Shown: positions 48,420-62,185, numbered from the stretch's first letter. The stretch is DNA of 64,000 nucleotides from Selaginella tamariscina (GCA_003024785.1 PUQB01000753.1:39568-103567); one strand, 5' to 3'. A program made the numbers and translations. Notes: a model not told the origin generated them from the sequence alone.

Positions 48420-48665
48420 GTTTGCATTTGCGAAATGTACGTTTCAAGAGGCAAAGGTTGAGGCTTGTCTCCAGCCTCCTCCTCCACTTCAAACTAGGTG
48501 TAACACTCATGGCTAAGCAAGGCACATCTGTGTCCTTGTCCAACTGTGGGTGTAGGATTTTATTTAATAAGTTTACATTACCCAGTTTCTAAGAGTTCAC
48601 CAAGGGGTTCTAGAGTTGGCATTTAAGAGCCACGTTTGTGGCACTTGGTGCAACTCTTGAATCTG
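48420..48665 (-). repeat. Fragment related to the 1.77 kb solo LTR, copy B
   Basis: Equivalent of 18410-18656, nearly identical to it. Confidence 0.65.
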
Positions 48666-50277
48666 GATGCGCTTAGCCACAACCCAGTGATCCAGCAGGG
48701 GTGCCGAGTTGAACCTGCTGAGCAGCCTGACAGAAAACGAGATATCAAGTCTGGTTGTGTTGGCCAGGTAGAGAAGTCCACCGATCAAAGACCAGTAAAC
48801 TGTGTTGGATGCTCAAAGACTGGAGAGCCATCTTGAGTTAGCTTCCTCCCGGTGATCATCAGGGTGGGGCTGGCTTGCAAGAGCTCATCCGAACTCGGTG
48901 AGGAGCTCGTTGATGTACTGGGGCTGGTTCAATTTGGTGGTGCCGACTCTAGGATCTCTTGTAACCTAAATACCAATGATCTTTCTGACGCTCTCGAGGT
49001 TGGACATTTGATACCTGGATGCCATGAGCTTCTTCACCTTCTGGATTAGCCCAGTGTTGCTCCCCACCAGTAGACAGTCATCAACATACACAGCGACGAC
49101 TACAAATCCGTCCTTGGTTTCCTTTTGGTACATGTTATCGTTAGACTCGAGCTTGATGAAGCCATGCTGCCTGAGGAATCCATCCAGGCACTTGTACCAT
49201 TCTCGGGCCACCTGCTTGAGGCCGTAGACAGCCTTCTGCAGCTTGCAGACGAGCTACTCCCCATTTGCATCGGTTTCTTCAAAGCCTTTTGGTTGAGCCA
49301 TGAACAGCTTCTCCTCCAGCGGTGCGTTCAGAAGCACAGTTTTCACGTCGAGGTGATGAGCCTCGAGCCCGAACTGAGTAGCAAACACGAGGAGAGCCCG
49401 GATGCTGGTGGACTTGACGATGGGGGAGTATGTTTCCTGGTAATGTAGGCCGGGAACCTGAAAAAATCCCTTGGCGACAAATCGTGCCTTGAACCTCTTC
49501 ATCGAGCAGTCAGGGTTCAGTACCTTTTTGTAGACCCAACGACTGCCGATTAGCTTTTGGTAGAGATGCCTGGGAACCAGGGAGAAGGTGTGATTCTCCC
49601 GGTGGGACTGCATCTCCTGCTGCATCGCTTGAATCCACTCTGAGGCTTCAGGGGAACAGATGGCTTCTTGGTAAGAGTTGGGGGTCTCCAAACTGACTGC
49701 GGCTAGAGATCGTGGCTTGGGAATCCTCCTTGATTTGCTAGATGCGTCCCAACCCAGGGGCTGAGGGTCGAATGGCAAGTCCCTGGTTAGGCGGTCCACC
49801 TCTAGAATCTGGAATTGATTTGGGGTTCAAGTTGGGAGCTCCTGCTGGGAACTGGATCTGCGATGCCTTCTCCAGGATGAGTTGCAGCTTCTGCAGTCGC
49901 TGCATCAGGAGCGAGCACTTCAATCTCAGCCTCCTCCAAGTCTGTCCACGTCCAGTTGTCGAGTTGCCAATCTTGGACTGGGCTGACAGTTTTCTGTGGA
50001 GCTTGGATTACATCCTTGTAGACCATGCGCTCGTCAAATACAACATCGTTGCTGATGAGAATTTTCTTGGAGACTGGGTCAAAGAGGCGGAAGCCTTTCA
50101 CATGCTCCTCGTAACCGACGAGGAATACTTGCTGGCTCCGGGACCGAGTTTCCTGTTGGATTCTCGGCTTTCTGCATGAAGCACAAGTAGCCAAACCTAC
50201 GTAGCCAACTAACATTTTGCTTGTGGCCAGACCACAGCTCCTCAGGGATCGAATCAGGCTGCTTGGAGTGGGGCAAG
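48666..50277 (-). mobile_element. Ty1/Copia pol, copy B, left of the Gypsy insertion
   Basis: Reverse transcriptase (GSRWVYKKVLNPDCSMKRFK, VYVDDCLLVGS) and the C-terminal integrase region, as in copy A. Old and broken. A chromovirus complex interrupts the integrase region at 50278, flanked by GCAAG. Confidence 0.9.
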
Positions 50278-50884
50278 TGTCACGACCCGATACAGAATAC
50301 AGGATTCTGGATACAAGATATGGGTTGCAGGACTTTCTACAGGATTCCGGATACAGGATATGGGTTGCAGGACTTTCCTACAGGATATTCCTACCAGGAT
50401 TCCGGACACAGGATTCGGTCCTATGCCACAGGATATGCCTAGAGGATAAGGGACATGTGGACTCATCTTAGCCTCTGCATGCATGCAGTCACTTTTGCAT
50501 GCATGCAACACTTTTAGCACTCATGCCTAGATTAGCTCTTGGAGTTGTGAGCATAAAAGCTCCGACCTAATTGTTGTACAATCAATTACTATCAACAACA
50601 GTCTTACTACGATCAATCTCGTCTTGTCTTGTTCTTGTCTTGTTTCCTATCCTGTTCCTGTCTCGCTCCTATTTCCTGTCCTGCTCTTGGATCCTGTCAT
50701 GCTCCGGGATCCTGTCCTGCTTCTGTCTTGTTTCTGGATCTTGTCTTGCGCTTTTCTGTCTTGCTCCTAGATCCATCCTGTTCCTATTCCTAGTTCCTGT
50801 CATGCTCTCGGTCCTGTTCCTGAGTCAAACCTTCCTGTCCTTGGAATCCTGTTCTCTTCCTGGTTCCTGGATCGTGGCTTGACA
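50278..50884 (+). repeat. Chromovirus LTR, outer left
   Basis: Starts TGTCACGACCCG and ends CGTGGCTTGACA. Contains several GGATACAGGAT-like short repeats and two TGCATGCATGCA blocks. Confidence 0.9.
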
Positions 50885-51035
50885 GTTTAATAGTAACTGC
50901 TTCATAGTTCTCCATTTTCCAGCTACCTTTTTCTTGATTCTTTTCCCTCCTTTTTCTTTTCCTAGATCATGGCTGATTTTGAGCACTTTCAACGCGAACA
51001 CCAAATGTTACTTCATGAGCTGGCCACTTTGCGCC

Positions 51036-51598
51036 TGTCAAGCCACGATCCAGGAACCAGGAAAAGAACAGGATTCCAAGGATAGGAAGGCTTGACTCAG
51101 GAACAGGACCGAGAGCAGGATAAAACTAAGAATAGGAACAGGACGGATCTAGGAGCAAGACAGGATCCAGGAGCAGGACAGAAACAGGAGCGAGACAAGA
51201 ACAGAAACAGGAAACAAGACAAGAACAAGACAAGACGAGATTGATCGTAGTAAGACTGGTGTTAATAGTAACTAATTGTACAACATTTAGGTCGGAGCTT
51301 TTATGCTCACAACTCCAAGAGCTAATCTAGGCATGAGTGCTAAAAGTGGTTGCATGCATGCAAAAGTGATGCATGCATGCAGAGGCTAAGATGAGTCCAC
51401 ATGTCCCTTATCCTCTAGGCATATCCTGTGGCATATCCTATAGGAATATCCTGCAACCGAATCCTGTGTCCGGAATCCTGGTAGGAATATCCTGTAGGAA
51501 AGTCCTGCAACCCATATCCTGTATCTAGAAACCTGTAGGAAAGTCCTGCAACCCATATCTTGTATCCGGAATCCTGTATTCTATATCGGGTCGTGACA
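51036..51598 (-). repeat. Chromovirus LTR, reversed
   Basis: Reverse complement of the outer LTR family. It is inserted directly after GCGCC in the outer gag and is followed by the 3' end of a minus-strand pol. Confidence 0.9.
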
Positions 51599-53487
51599 GC
51601 ACCTCCTCCCTAAAGACGAGTTCTACGAGTCTTGGGACCTGGTTTAGCAGGATAATGCCGATGGAAGGCAGCAACCTTGGAAGAAGCATGAAGTAAGTTG
51701 GATGCAGGTTCCCAAGTGCGATCAGTAGGCAAATACCCTTTCCAATCCACCAAGTATTGGAGTTGGTGACGATGAAGACGAGTTAAGGATGGCTGCAACT
51801 TCGTACTCAGGTTCTGTGTCAATGACCACAGGAGGGGGAGGAGAAGAAACACGACCGGGAAGAGAAGAAGGATGATACGGCTCCAACAAGGAGGTGTGAA
51901 ACACAGGATGAAGTTCACCGTGGATGGTAACTCGAGTCGGAAAGCTACAGGATTTACCTCCGCCACGATCCTGTAAGGGCCCAATCGTTGAAAATCCAAC
52001 TTAAAGAAGGCCTGTTGGTGCGAATGTGTCGACGAAGAAGCACACGAGATCACCAATCTTATATGCAAGTGCCGGTTGACGTGAGCATCAGCATAGCTTG
52101 TATCGTTCCTGTGCCTGCTAAAGATGAACCTGGAGATTATCCTGTACCTGCCAAAGATACTGAAGACGATCCTGTACTGCAGGAGCGGAAAAAGGAGAAG
52201 CGGGAGGAGCAAAGTCAAAATGTGGATGGTGGCCTGTAAGAGCAAAGAAAGGTGTCTGTCCTGTAGATGCGTGAACGGAGTTGTTGTAGGCAAACTCCGC
52301 CATTGGAAGAAGGTCCAACTAGTTGTCCTGCTGATAACTGATGAAGCAACGAAGATACATTTTTAAGGTTTGAATTGTGCGTTCGGACTGCCCATCGGTT
52401 TGTGGGTGATATCCGAAGAAAGATCCGCTTTAACCTGTAAACTCTGAAGAAGCTCTCGCCAAAACTTGGACATGAATTGTGGACCTCGATCGAAAACAAT
52501 GCTCTCAGGAAGACCATGATGTCGGAACACCTCGCGGATCACCAACTTAGCAGTTGTCTGACCTGTAGCTGTCTTGTTGCAGGGTAGGAAATGAGCCTGC
52601 TTGGTGAAACGGTCAACCACCACAAGAACTGCATCAAATCCACGAGAAGGAGGAAGATCTGTGAGGAAATCACAGTCCCAAGGAGCAGAAGTAACAGGAA
52701 GAGGACGAAAAAGACCAGAGGGTGCATGATGAGGCATCTTCGACCTGCTACAAGTGTCACAACTCCGTACAAACCTCTCCACAAAACCTCGCAATCCAGG
52801 CCACCAATAGTTGCGAGTCACCAACTCCACTGTCTTGGCCACACCAAAATGTTCCTGTAGCTGGGGTATCATGACAATCCTGTACCACACGAGTCCTAAA
52901 ATACCAACAGGAACGTACAGGAGACCTTCCCGGTACATGAGTCCATCCTGTATGGTGAACAGGTTGTAGTCTGGACGGGAACTGGAGGAAGAGGAACTTG
53001 CAACGTCAGGATGAATGTGTGAGAACACATTCTTTGCCAAGTCGTCTGTAGCCAATTGCAAACGGATGTCCTATAGGAGTGTTGAATTTGCTGGGCCTGA
53101 TGAACCTGCAGTGCCGCAAGCCGGAATCGATCAGGACCCAACAACACTTGCCTTTGACAGTCAAATGCAGGATCGCCCGGGCTTGGTGCAAGGTAAGAGC
53201 GCCTAGACAATGCGTCGCCTTGCCATTCCGAAAACCGAGCATGTAGACAATGACGAAGTCAAAACGTGATAGGAACTCTTCCACGTAGCCTGTCGCCGAC
53301 TAAGAACTCGAGCCGTTTGAAAGTACTTCAGGTTTTTGTGATCCTTAAGAACTTGTACAGGATGTGCAACACCTTCTAGGAAATGCCGCCACTCCTCAAA
53401 CGAATCCACAATGGCCTTGAGTTCCTTGTCATGAATCTCGTAGTTGATCTCCGCCGACAGGAACTTACGAGAGTGGAAAGCTACAGG
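51599..53487 (-). mobile_element. Reversed chromovirus, 3' part of pol
   Basis: Reading leftwards from 53487: RNase H ([20 protein letters not shown]), integrase zinc-binding region and catalytic core (GFDAVLVVVDRFTKQAHFLP) and a chromodomain (YLVDWKGYLPTDRTWEPASN). Incomplete and broken. It is joined at its upstream side to a + strand LTR. Confidence 0.85.
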
Positions 53488-54106
53488 TGTCACGACTCGA
53501 TACAGAATACAGGATTCCGGATACATGATATGGGTTGCAGGACTTTCCTACAGGTTTTCGGATACAGGATATGGGTTGCAGGACTTTTCTACAGGATATT
53601 CCTACCAGGATTCCGGACACAGGATTCGGTTGCAGGATATGCCACAGGAATATGCCTAGAGGATAAGGGACATGTGGACTCATCTTAGCCTCTGCATGCA
53701 TGCAGTCACTTTTGCATGCATGCAACCACTTTTAGCACTCATGCCTAGATTAGCTCTTGGAGTTGTGAGCATAAAAGCTCCGACCTAAATGTTGTACAAT
53801 TAGTTACTATCAACACCAGTCTTACTATGATCAATCTCGTTTTGTTTTGTTCTTGTCTTGTTTCCTGTCATGTTCCTGTCTCGCTCTTTTCCTGTCCTGC
53901 TCCTGGATCCTGTCCTGCTCCTGGATCTTGTCCTCTCCTGGATCCTGTCTGCTCTTGGATCCTGTCCTGCTCCTGATCCTGTCTTGCTCCTAGATCCGTC
54001 CTGTTCCTATTCCTAGTTCCTGTCCTGCTCTCGGTCCTGTTCCTGAGTCAAGCCTTCCTGTCCTTGGAATCCTGTTCTTTCCTGGTTCCTGGATCGTGGC
54101 TTGACA
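53488..54106 (+). repeat. Chromovirus LTR, inner
   Basis: Starts TGTCACGACTCG and ends CGTGGCTTGACA, followed by the leader of gag. Confidence 0.9.
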
Positions 54107-54195
54107 GTTTGATAGTAACTGCTTCATAGTTCTCCGTTTTCCAGCTACCTTTTTCTTGATTCTTTTTCTTATTTTTCCTTTTTCTTTCCTAGATC

Positions 54196-57100
54196 ATGGC
54201 TGATTTTGAGCGCTTTCAACGCGAGCACCAAATGTTACTTCATGAGCTGGCCACTTTGCGCCAAGTGGTCACCGACCTGCAAGGTTCCACCACTGCGGCA
54301 CATGCAGCTGCTGATGCATCCTCCAAGGCTGCTGCGCAGGCTCTCTCCCAGGCATCGGTGGTTCCCTCTTCATCAACTTTTCTTCGGAGCCGAAGGTTAG
54401 CATGCCAGAGAAGTTCAGTGGCAATCGTGCCGATTTCCAAGGTTTCCTGAATCAGATCCGGCTCTTGATCCGTATGCAACCACGGCTACTCGACTGATGC
54501 TCAAAAGGTGGGTCTTTTGGCATCCTTACTAAGTGGATCTCCACGGGCTTGGGTTGCCCCTTGCTGGAGCGTGACGACCCATTGATGGAAGACTTTGAAG
54601 GTTTCGTGGCTGCCTTTGAAGCCTGTTTTGGAGATCCTGATAAGTACCGTTCTGCATGCACGAAGTTACGGAAGCTCACTCAAGGATCCCGACCAGCTTC
54701 CGTCTATGCATCCGAATTTCAGCAACTTTGCACGAACATTCCATGGGACGAGACTGCATTGATCGAACACTTCCGTTTTGGGTTGAGGGATGACGTGAAG
54801 GACCTTCTCCTTACGTTACCGGATGCCCAAACATTAGCGGAGATCATGCAACAAGCTGTTCGTTGCGACAACCGTTTGTTCGAGCGTCGTCAGGAAAGAT
54901 CCCGTCAGCAGTTCCTGCAAACCAATCCTGCAGCTGTGGTACATGTTCCTGCACCACCTTCTGGAGTAGTTCCTATGGAGGTTGAGAAATCCAAGCGTGG
55001 CTCTCTTTCCGCTGCTGAGAAGCAACGTCGTCGCAGTGAGAACCTGTGCTTGTATTGTGGTGGAGCAGGACACAAGGTGGCAGATTGTCCTATTAAAGCC
55101 AGGAACTTCAAGACGCGTGAAGTTGAAGCTGAAGTTCAGTCGGAAAACTCCAATGTCCACTTCGTCTAGGAGCCGCGAAGTTGGACGTAGGTGCAGGCTC
55201 CATTGGTGCTGCTCATACCATCCATCACTTAAGTTTCCTGTACACATTCATCTTAATAATCGAGAGCTCATGGAGTTTGCCTTGTTAGACACTGGTGCAA
55301 ATGCATGCTTCATGGATGACACGTTTGCAACTCAACATGGCATTTCGGTGGTGAAGTTGAAGCGTGCAGTTCCTGTAGAGGTGGCCGATGGGCGTCTGAT
55401 TGCTTCTGGCGCAGTTACCCATGCTACCGAACCTCTCTCCTGCAGTATGGCACATTCAACTGTTCAATTTCCTTCAACTTGATCAAGACTCGGTCGACTC
55501 CCATCATTTTGGGCATGCCATGGTTCGTTGTTGCAAATCCGCAGATCGACTGGAGGTCTAGGACGCTCACGTTTTCCTCTCCGAAGCTAGGATCAATCCT
55601 GTACCTTCCTGTGTGCAGGATACATCCTTAGTATCTGAGGCAGTACAAGCTACAGGATTGACCGTGCCTGTTCCTGTACCAGTGTTGAAGACTCCTCCTC
55701 GACAGGATTCACCTCATGTCAGTTCCTCAGCACATCCGCAGGCTCTCTCCACTCCTGTAAGTTTGCGGTGTCCTGTACAGGGTTCTTCCAATCCTGTATC
55801 AGTGTCGAAGGTTCCTCCTCAACAGGATCCACCTCCTGTTGATTCGTCAGCACATTCGCAGGCTTCCCACTCCTGCGCAACCACGGACTCCTGTACAGGA
55901 TTCTTCCAATCCTGTACACTCATCAACACCACACAGGTTTTTTCCAATCCTGCCTCTTTCTGTTACCCTGCTTCTGTTCCACCCCCAAGATCCTTCCTCT
56001 TTTTCAGTCACAGCTCCCTCCTTCTCCTCTCCGAGTTCTTACCACTACCATGCATGAACTCGCCACTGATCCTGCTCCTTCCACCTTTTTGCCTTTCAAG
56101 TAACTCCTACGTCCTCTTCTACCTTTCCTGTATCCGACTCTCCTGTTTTTCAATCTCCTTCTCCTACTCCTTCTCCTTCCCTCCTTCTTCCCTACCATCC
56201 AAGTACACGCTTTAAGGACGTTTTTGACAAGCACAAGGCTGCAGTTCTTCCTGTTCACAGGTCCTACGACTGTCCTATTGATCTTGCGGAAGGAAAGACT
56301 CCACCATTCGGACCGATTTATGCATTGTCACCCACAGAGTTGGAGGTTCTTCGTCAGTACATCGAGGACAACTTGGCATCCGGCTTCATTCGTCACTCAA
56401 AGTCCCCTGCAGGAGCGCCTATCTTCTTTGTCAAGAAGAAGGATGGGAGTTTACGTTTGGTTGTGGACTACAGGGGTTTGAATCAAGTCACCATTCGGAA
56501 TCGGTACCCGTTGCCATTGATCCCGGAACTTCTCGATCGGCTGCGAGGAGCAAAGGTGTTCACGAAGATCGACTTACGAGGGGCCTACAACCTTGTACGG
56601 ATTCGTCCCGGCGATGAGTGGAAGACTGCCTTTCGTACAAGGTATGGACATTTTGAGTACACGGTAATGCCTTTCGGCTCTGCCTTACCAATGCCCCAGC
56701 CGTGTTCCAACACATGGTGAACGACATCTTTCGTGACTTCTTGGACCAGTTTGTGGTGATCTACCTCGACGACATCTTGATTTTCTCCAAGGACCAGGCG
56801 GCACATGACAAGCATGTACGACTAGTTCTAGAGCGGCTTCGCGAGCATGGCCTGTACGCGAAGTTGGAGAAGTGTTTTTTCGATAGGGATTCGGTGGAGT
56901 TCTTGGGCTACATCGTCTCTCCTGCTGGCGTTTCCATGGACATGCACAAGGTGAAGACCATCGTGGAGTGGGAGAGGCCCAAGTCGGTACGAGATGTACA
57001 ATGTTTCCTTGGCTTTGCAAACTTCTACAGGCGGTTCATACAGGACTTCTCCAAGCGTGTACTTCCACTCACAGAACTCACCAAGCGCACAGGACTTTTC

Positions 57101-59178
57101 TCTTGGTCCGACAAGGCGGAACACGCGTTCACAACACTCAAGGACGTTTCACGACAGCTCCGATTTTAGCACATCCTGACCCTTCTCATCCTTTCTTCAT
57201 TGAAGCAGATGCCTCGGATTTTGCAGTAGGATCCGTCCTATCGCAAGTTGGAGAGGACAAGTTGCTTCATCCTGTAGCTTTTCACTCTCGTAAGTTCCTG
57301 TCGGCGGAGATCAACTACGAGATTCATGACAAGGAACTCAAGGCCATTGTGGATTCGTTTGAGGAGTGGCGGCATTTCCTGGAAGGTGCTGCACATCCTG
57401 TACAAGTTCTTACGGATCACAAGAACCTGGAGTACTTTCAAACGGCTCGAGTTCTCAGTCGGCGACAGGCTAGGTGGGCAGAGTTCCTATCACGTTTTGA
57501 CTTCGTCATCGTCTACAGGCCCGGTTTTGGAATGGCAAGGCGGACGCATTGTCTAGGCGCTCTTACCTTGCACCAAGCCCGGGCGATCCTGCATTTGACT
57601 GTCAAAGGCAAGTGTTGTTGGGTCCTGATCGATTCCGGCTTGCGGCACTGCAGGTTCATCAGGCTCCAGCAAATTCAACACTCCTACAGGACGTCCGTTC
57701 GCAGTTGGCTACAGACGACTTGGCAAAGAATGTGTTCTCACACATTCATCCTGACGTTGCAAGTTCCTCTTCCTCCAGTTCCCGTCCAGACTACAACCTG
57801 TTCACCATACAGGATGGACTCCTGTACCGGGAAGGTCTCCTGTACGTTCCTGTTGGTATTTCCAGGACTCGTGTGGTACAGGATTGTCATGATACCCCGG
57901 CTACAGGACATTTTGGTGTGGCCAAGACAGTGGAGTTGGTGACTCGCAACTATTGGTGGCCTGGGTTGCGAGGTTTTGTGGAGAGGTTTGTACGGAGTTG
58001 TGACACTTGTAGCAGGTCGAAGATGCCTCATCATGCACCCTCTGGTCTTCTTCGTCCTCTTCCTGTTCCTTCTGCTCCTTGGAGATCCATTTCTATGGAT
58101 TTCCTCACAGATCTTCCTCCTTCTCGTGGATTCGATGCAGTTCTTGTGGTGGTTGACCGTTTCACCAAGCAGGCTCATTTCCTACCCTGCAACAAGACAG
58201 CTACAGGTCAGACAACTGCCGAGTTGGTGATCCGTGAGGTGTTCCGACATCATGGTCTTCCTGAGAGCATTGTTTCCGATCGAGGTCCACAATTCATGTC
58301 CAAGTTTTGGCGAGAGCTTCTTCGGAGTCTACAGGTTAAAGCGGATCTTTCTTCAGGATATCACCCACAAACCGATGGGCAGTCCGAACGCACAATTCAG
58401 ACCTTAGAACAGTATCTTCGTTGCTTCATCAGTTACCAGCAGGACAACTGGTTGGACCTTCTTCCAATGGCGGAGTTTGCCTACAACAACTCCATTCACG
58501 CATCTACAGGACAGACACCTTTCTTTGCTCTTACAGGCCACCATCCACGTTTTGACTTTGCTCCTCCCGCTTCTCCTTCTTCCGCTCCTGCAGTACAGGA
58601 TCGTCTTCAGCATCTTCGGCAGGTACAGGATGATCTCCAGGTTCATCTTCAGCAGGCACAGGAACGATACAAGCATCATGCTGATGCTCACCGTCAGCCG
58701 GCACCTGCATACAAGATTGGTGATCTCGTGTGGCTTCTTCGTCGACACATTCGCACCAACAGGCCTTCTTCTAAGTTGGATTTTCAACGATTGGGCCCTT
58801 ACAGGATCGTGGCGGAGGTAAATCCTGTAGCTTTCCGACTCGAGTTACCATCCACGGTGAAACTTCATCCTGTGTTTCACACCTCCTTGTTGGAGCCGTA
58901 TCATCCTTCTTCTCTTCCCGGTCGTGTTTCTTCTCCTCCCCCTCCTGTGGTCATTGACACTGAACCTGAGTACGAAGTTGCAGCCATCCTTGATTCTCGT
59001 CTTCATCGCACCAACTCCAATACTTGGTGGATTGGAAAGGGTATTTGCCTACTGATCGCACTTGGGAACCTGCATCCAACTTACTCCATGCTTCTTCCAA
59101 GGTTGCTGCCTTCCATCGGCATTATCCTGCTAAACCAGGTCCCAAGACTCGTGGAACTCGTCTTTAGGGAGGAGGTGC
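54196..59178 (+). mobile_element. Chromovirus gag-pol
   Basis: Gag from about 54196 with a zinc knuckle (CLYCGGAGHKVADCP, about 55048), protease (LLDTGANACFMD, about 55288), reverse transcriptase ([31 protein letters not shown], about 56763), RNase H (about 57180-57500), integrase (SISMDFLTDLPPSRGFDAVL, about 58090) and a degenerate chromodomain (about 58975). The domain order and chromodomain mark a chromovirus. All parts are present, but the coding region has several breaks. The LTRs are similar apart from small indels, so the element is fairly young. Confidence 0.9.
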
Positions 59179-59764
59179 TGTCACGACCCGATACAGAATA
59201 CAGGATTCCGGATACAGGATGGGTTGCAGGACTTTCCTACAGGATTCCGGATACAGGATATGGGTTGCAGGACTTTCCTACAGGATATTCCTACCAGGAT
59301 TCCGGACACAAGATATGCCACAGGATATGCCTAGAGGATAAGGGACATGTGGACTCATCTTAGCCTCTGCATGCATGCAGTCACTTTTGCATGCATGCAA
59401 CCACTTTTAGCACTCATGCCTAGATTAGCTCTTGGAGTTGTGAGCATAAAAGCTCCGACCTAATTGTTGTACAATCAGTTACTATCAACACCAGTCTTAC
59501 TACGATCAATCTCGTCTTGTCTTGTTTCTGTCCTGTTCCTGTCTCGCTCCTGTTTCCTGTCCTGCTCTGGATCCTGTCCTGCTCTGGGATCCTGTCATGC
59601 TTCTGTCTTGTTCTTGGATCTTGTCCTGCGCTTTCCTGTGTTGTTCCTAGATCCGTCCTGTTCCTATTCCTAGCTCCTGTCCTACTCTCGGTCCTGTTCC
59701 TGAGTCAAACCTTCCTGTCCTTGGAATCCTGTTCTCTTCCTGGTTCCTGGATCGTGGCTTGACA
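59179..59764 (+). repeat. Chromovirus LTR, outer right
   Basis: Starts TGTCACGACCCG and ends CGTGGCTTGACA, followed by the GCAAG duplication and the resumed Copia sequence. Confidence 0.9.
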
Positions 59765-59769
59765 GCAAG

Positions 59770-61640
59770 AGATTCTGAGTGTGCACGGCGGTTCGCACTG
59801 CTTCCGACCAAAGGTGCAAAGGTAATTCGGAGCTGTGATTGAAGCACCGGGCGGCATTCATGATTGAGTGGTGTTTGCGCTCCAAAACCCCGTTCTGCTC
59901 CGATGTCCTAGGGCATCAGCGTTGTTGCACAATTCCCTTTTCGGAGCAGAAAACCTGAAACTCACCAAAGGTGTACTCTCCACCGGAGTCGCTGTGCAAG
60001 ATCTTGATGTGCTTTTCAGTCTGATTCTCCGTGCCTCACAAATCCCTAAACGTGGTTAGGGTTTGATCCTTGGATCGGAGGAAGTAGACTTGGCAGCAAT
60101 GGCTGAAATCATCGATGAAGGTTACGAAAAACCTTTTTTCGGTGCCGCTTTGGACGTGCATGGGGCCACAGAGGTTGGAGTGGATAAGCTGGAGTAGCCT
60201 GGTGGTGGATAAATTCGATGGTGAATAGTGTGCCCGGGTTTGTTTTTCGATGATGCAGTCGTGGCAGGGCTCATGATGAAGTGGGGCATCTGGGGAGAAG
60301 CCATCGAGGAGATTCTTGTGATGAGTACATCTCAGCAGCTTGAAGTTCACATGCCCCATCCTCTCTTGCCAGAGTGAGGAAGAGCTGAGAGCGGTGGTGG
60401 AGAGGCAGCCCGGAATATGTGCACAGGTTTCCCCGTTGGGGAATTTGCAAGACTCGGTTTCCTTCTCGAGTCAACTTGCAACTAGACTGGTTGAAGGTGA
60501 GCATGCCAAGCTTTTGGAAGAACAAGAGATTTTCCATTGCTCGTGAGGAGATTTACAATGCCTTTGCCAGCCACAGGTAGGAGTTCTCAGTTTCCTACCC
60601 TCACCTTGCTACCTCCTCCCGGCTCCAGCTTCGAAGTGTTCACGTTCCCGGATCAGGTGCTCCTCACAAGGGTGAGTGAGGTGCGAAGGGTGGGAGTGGG
60701 CTGGCAGCTTACCCCGTCTTCTGAGTCGGATGACTCTGGGGATTGCTTCTCAGTGGCGGCATGCATCCCATCAGCAAGGCAGAGTTTCTTGAACTGCTTC
60801 AAGAACTGGCAGTAACGGTGGAAGTGCCCCTCTTGGCCGCAGGCGTGGCATTTGCTGGTAGAAGAGGGTCCCTTGGAGGTGTGAGCGTTGTCGGGTCGAC
60901 CCTTTTGGTTTCGGCGGCGGCGCTGTTGAGTGGTTGGTTTCTTGAAGTTGCCGATGTTGGACATAGTGAAGTTGGCAAGATGCTCCCCGATTCTCTTGTT
61001 CTTCTGGAGCTTGAGCCGGGTGAGGTGAGACTCCAGCATTTCTTCAACTTCGGTGAAGCACCGCATGGTGTTCGAGACCATGGTGGTGATGGTTTCAAAG
61101 GAGGGATCAAAGCATTCACAAAGAGCCAGGATCTTGCGGCTCTCCGAGTATGCCTAGCTAGTGGCTTGCAGCTCGGCAAAACAACTTTGAAGCGACCTGT
61201 TGAGAGCCAGAAAATCGCCAGAGAAATGCATCCCGTGGATGCGGGCTTCAACCGCACTAAGGCGGGCTGTGGATGGGCTCCCAAATTGTCGATGAAGGAA
61301 GAGCCAAGCCTCCCGAGAAGACATGCTGTCTACTCGGATGAACAATGCATCGCCGAGCTTGCTGAGGATGAGGGCCAGGGCTCGATCCTCGGCATCGGGG
61401 TCCTCTCCGAACTCGGTGGAGATGTTGGAAGACCCCTCGTTGCCTGAGGCGATCTCTGGTGAGCGAACTACCCTCCAAACTCCTTCCAACTTCAAAACCT
61501 GGGTTATCTTCTTCACCCAGGTGATGTACCCGTCGGCGCCCTCTAGAACAGCAGTGCCCTGGAGCACTACGAGACCAAGCTTTGAGATGAATGACATTGA
61601 GTGCAGCACACACTCCCAAGAACAAGAAGGCGTGAGCCAG
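59770..61640 (-). mobile_element. Ty1/Copia integrase and complete gag region, copy B
   Basis: Resumes the Copia sequence interrupted at 50278. Read leftwards: gag from about 61580 with the zinc knuckle CHACGQEGHFHRYC (about 60830), then integrase. This is the only uninterrupted gag junction in the window and provides the empty site (60978-60981) for the DNA transposon in copy A. Old and broken. Confidence 0.9.
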
Positions 61641-62185
61641 ATTTGCTCCACTACCAAGATAAAAATCAGGAAGGCGAGAATCATATATTCAATAGAGATA
61701 GTACAATCCGCCCTTGGGGTTCCTTATATGCTGGAGACCCCGGGATGATCCGGTGAATCATGAAAATACCCGGATCATATCCAGATCGTATCTAGATATC
61801 TTAATACTTTTTGTGTTTACATCGATGATAATCGCTGAAGAACTTAATTAGCATCTCATTGAGCACAATCAAGGGTAACTTGCTAGAGCAAATCTCAATC
61901 TTTTACGTCGGGACCCTCCCTACATGTGCAATCAATCTCTTACCCCATGACCCTCCCTACATGCGTAATCAATTTCTTCAGTGAACTAGATTTCAACTTG
62001 TTGTAGAACTTACGGGTTCAAAGGCCTTACCCATGGCCTTGCTCATAAGCTGCACCTGCACCGCATATAATAAATTGATCCCACAAGGAGTTTTATTTTT
62101 TTCTTGAACGATCATACGTGAATCGGTCAACTATTGCGCCAACAATTGCTTGCTGCCCACGGAAAGAAATGTAAAAGATTCTTAT
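61641..62185. other. Shared spacer, copy C
   Basis: Equivalent of 4211-4809 and 37001-37553. No gene is seen. Confidence 0.5.

Larger units (their letters stand above)
50278..59764. mobile_element. Nested chromovirus (Ty3/Gypsy) complex
   Basis: The outer limits are two + orientation LTRs (50278-50884 and 59179-59764) sharing the 5 bp duplication GCAAG (50273-50277 and 59765-59769). Between them are the start of a + strand gag (about 50969-51035), a minus-strand LTR plus part of pol (51036-53487), and a further + strand LTR with gag-pol (53488-59178). So at least two, probably three, insertions of one family are nested in both orientations. The empty site is at about 20265 in copy A. Confidence 0.9.
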
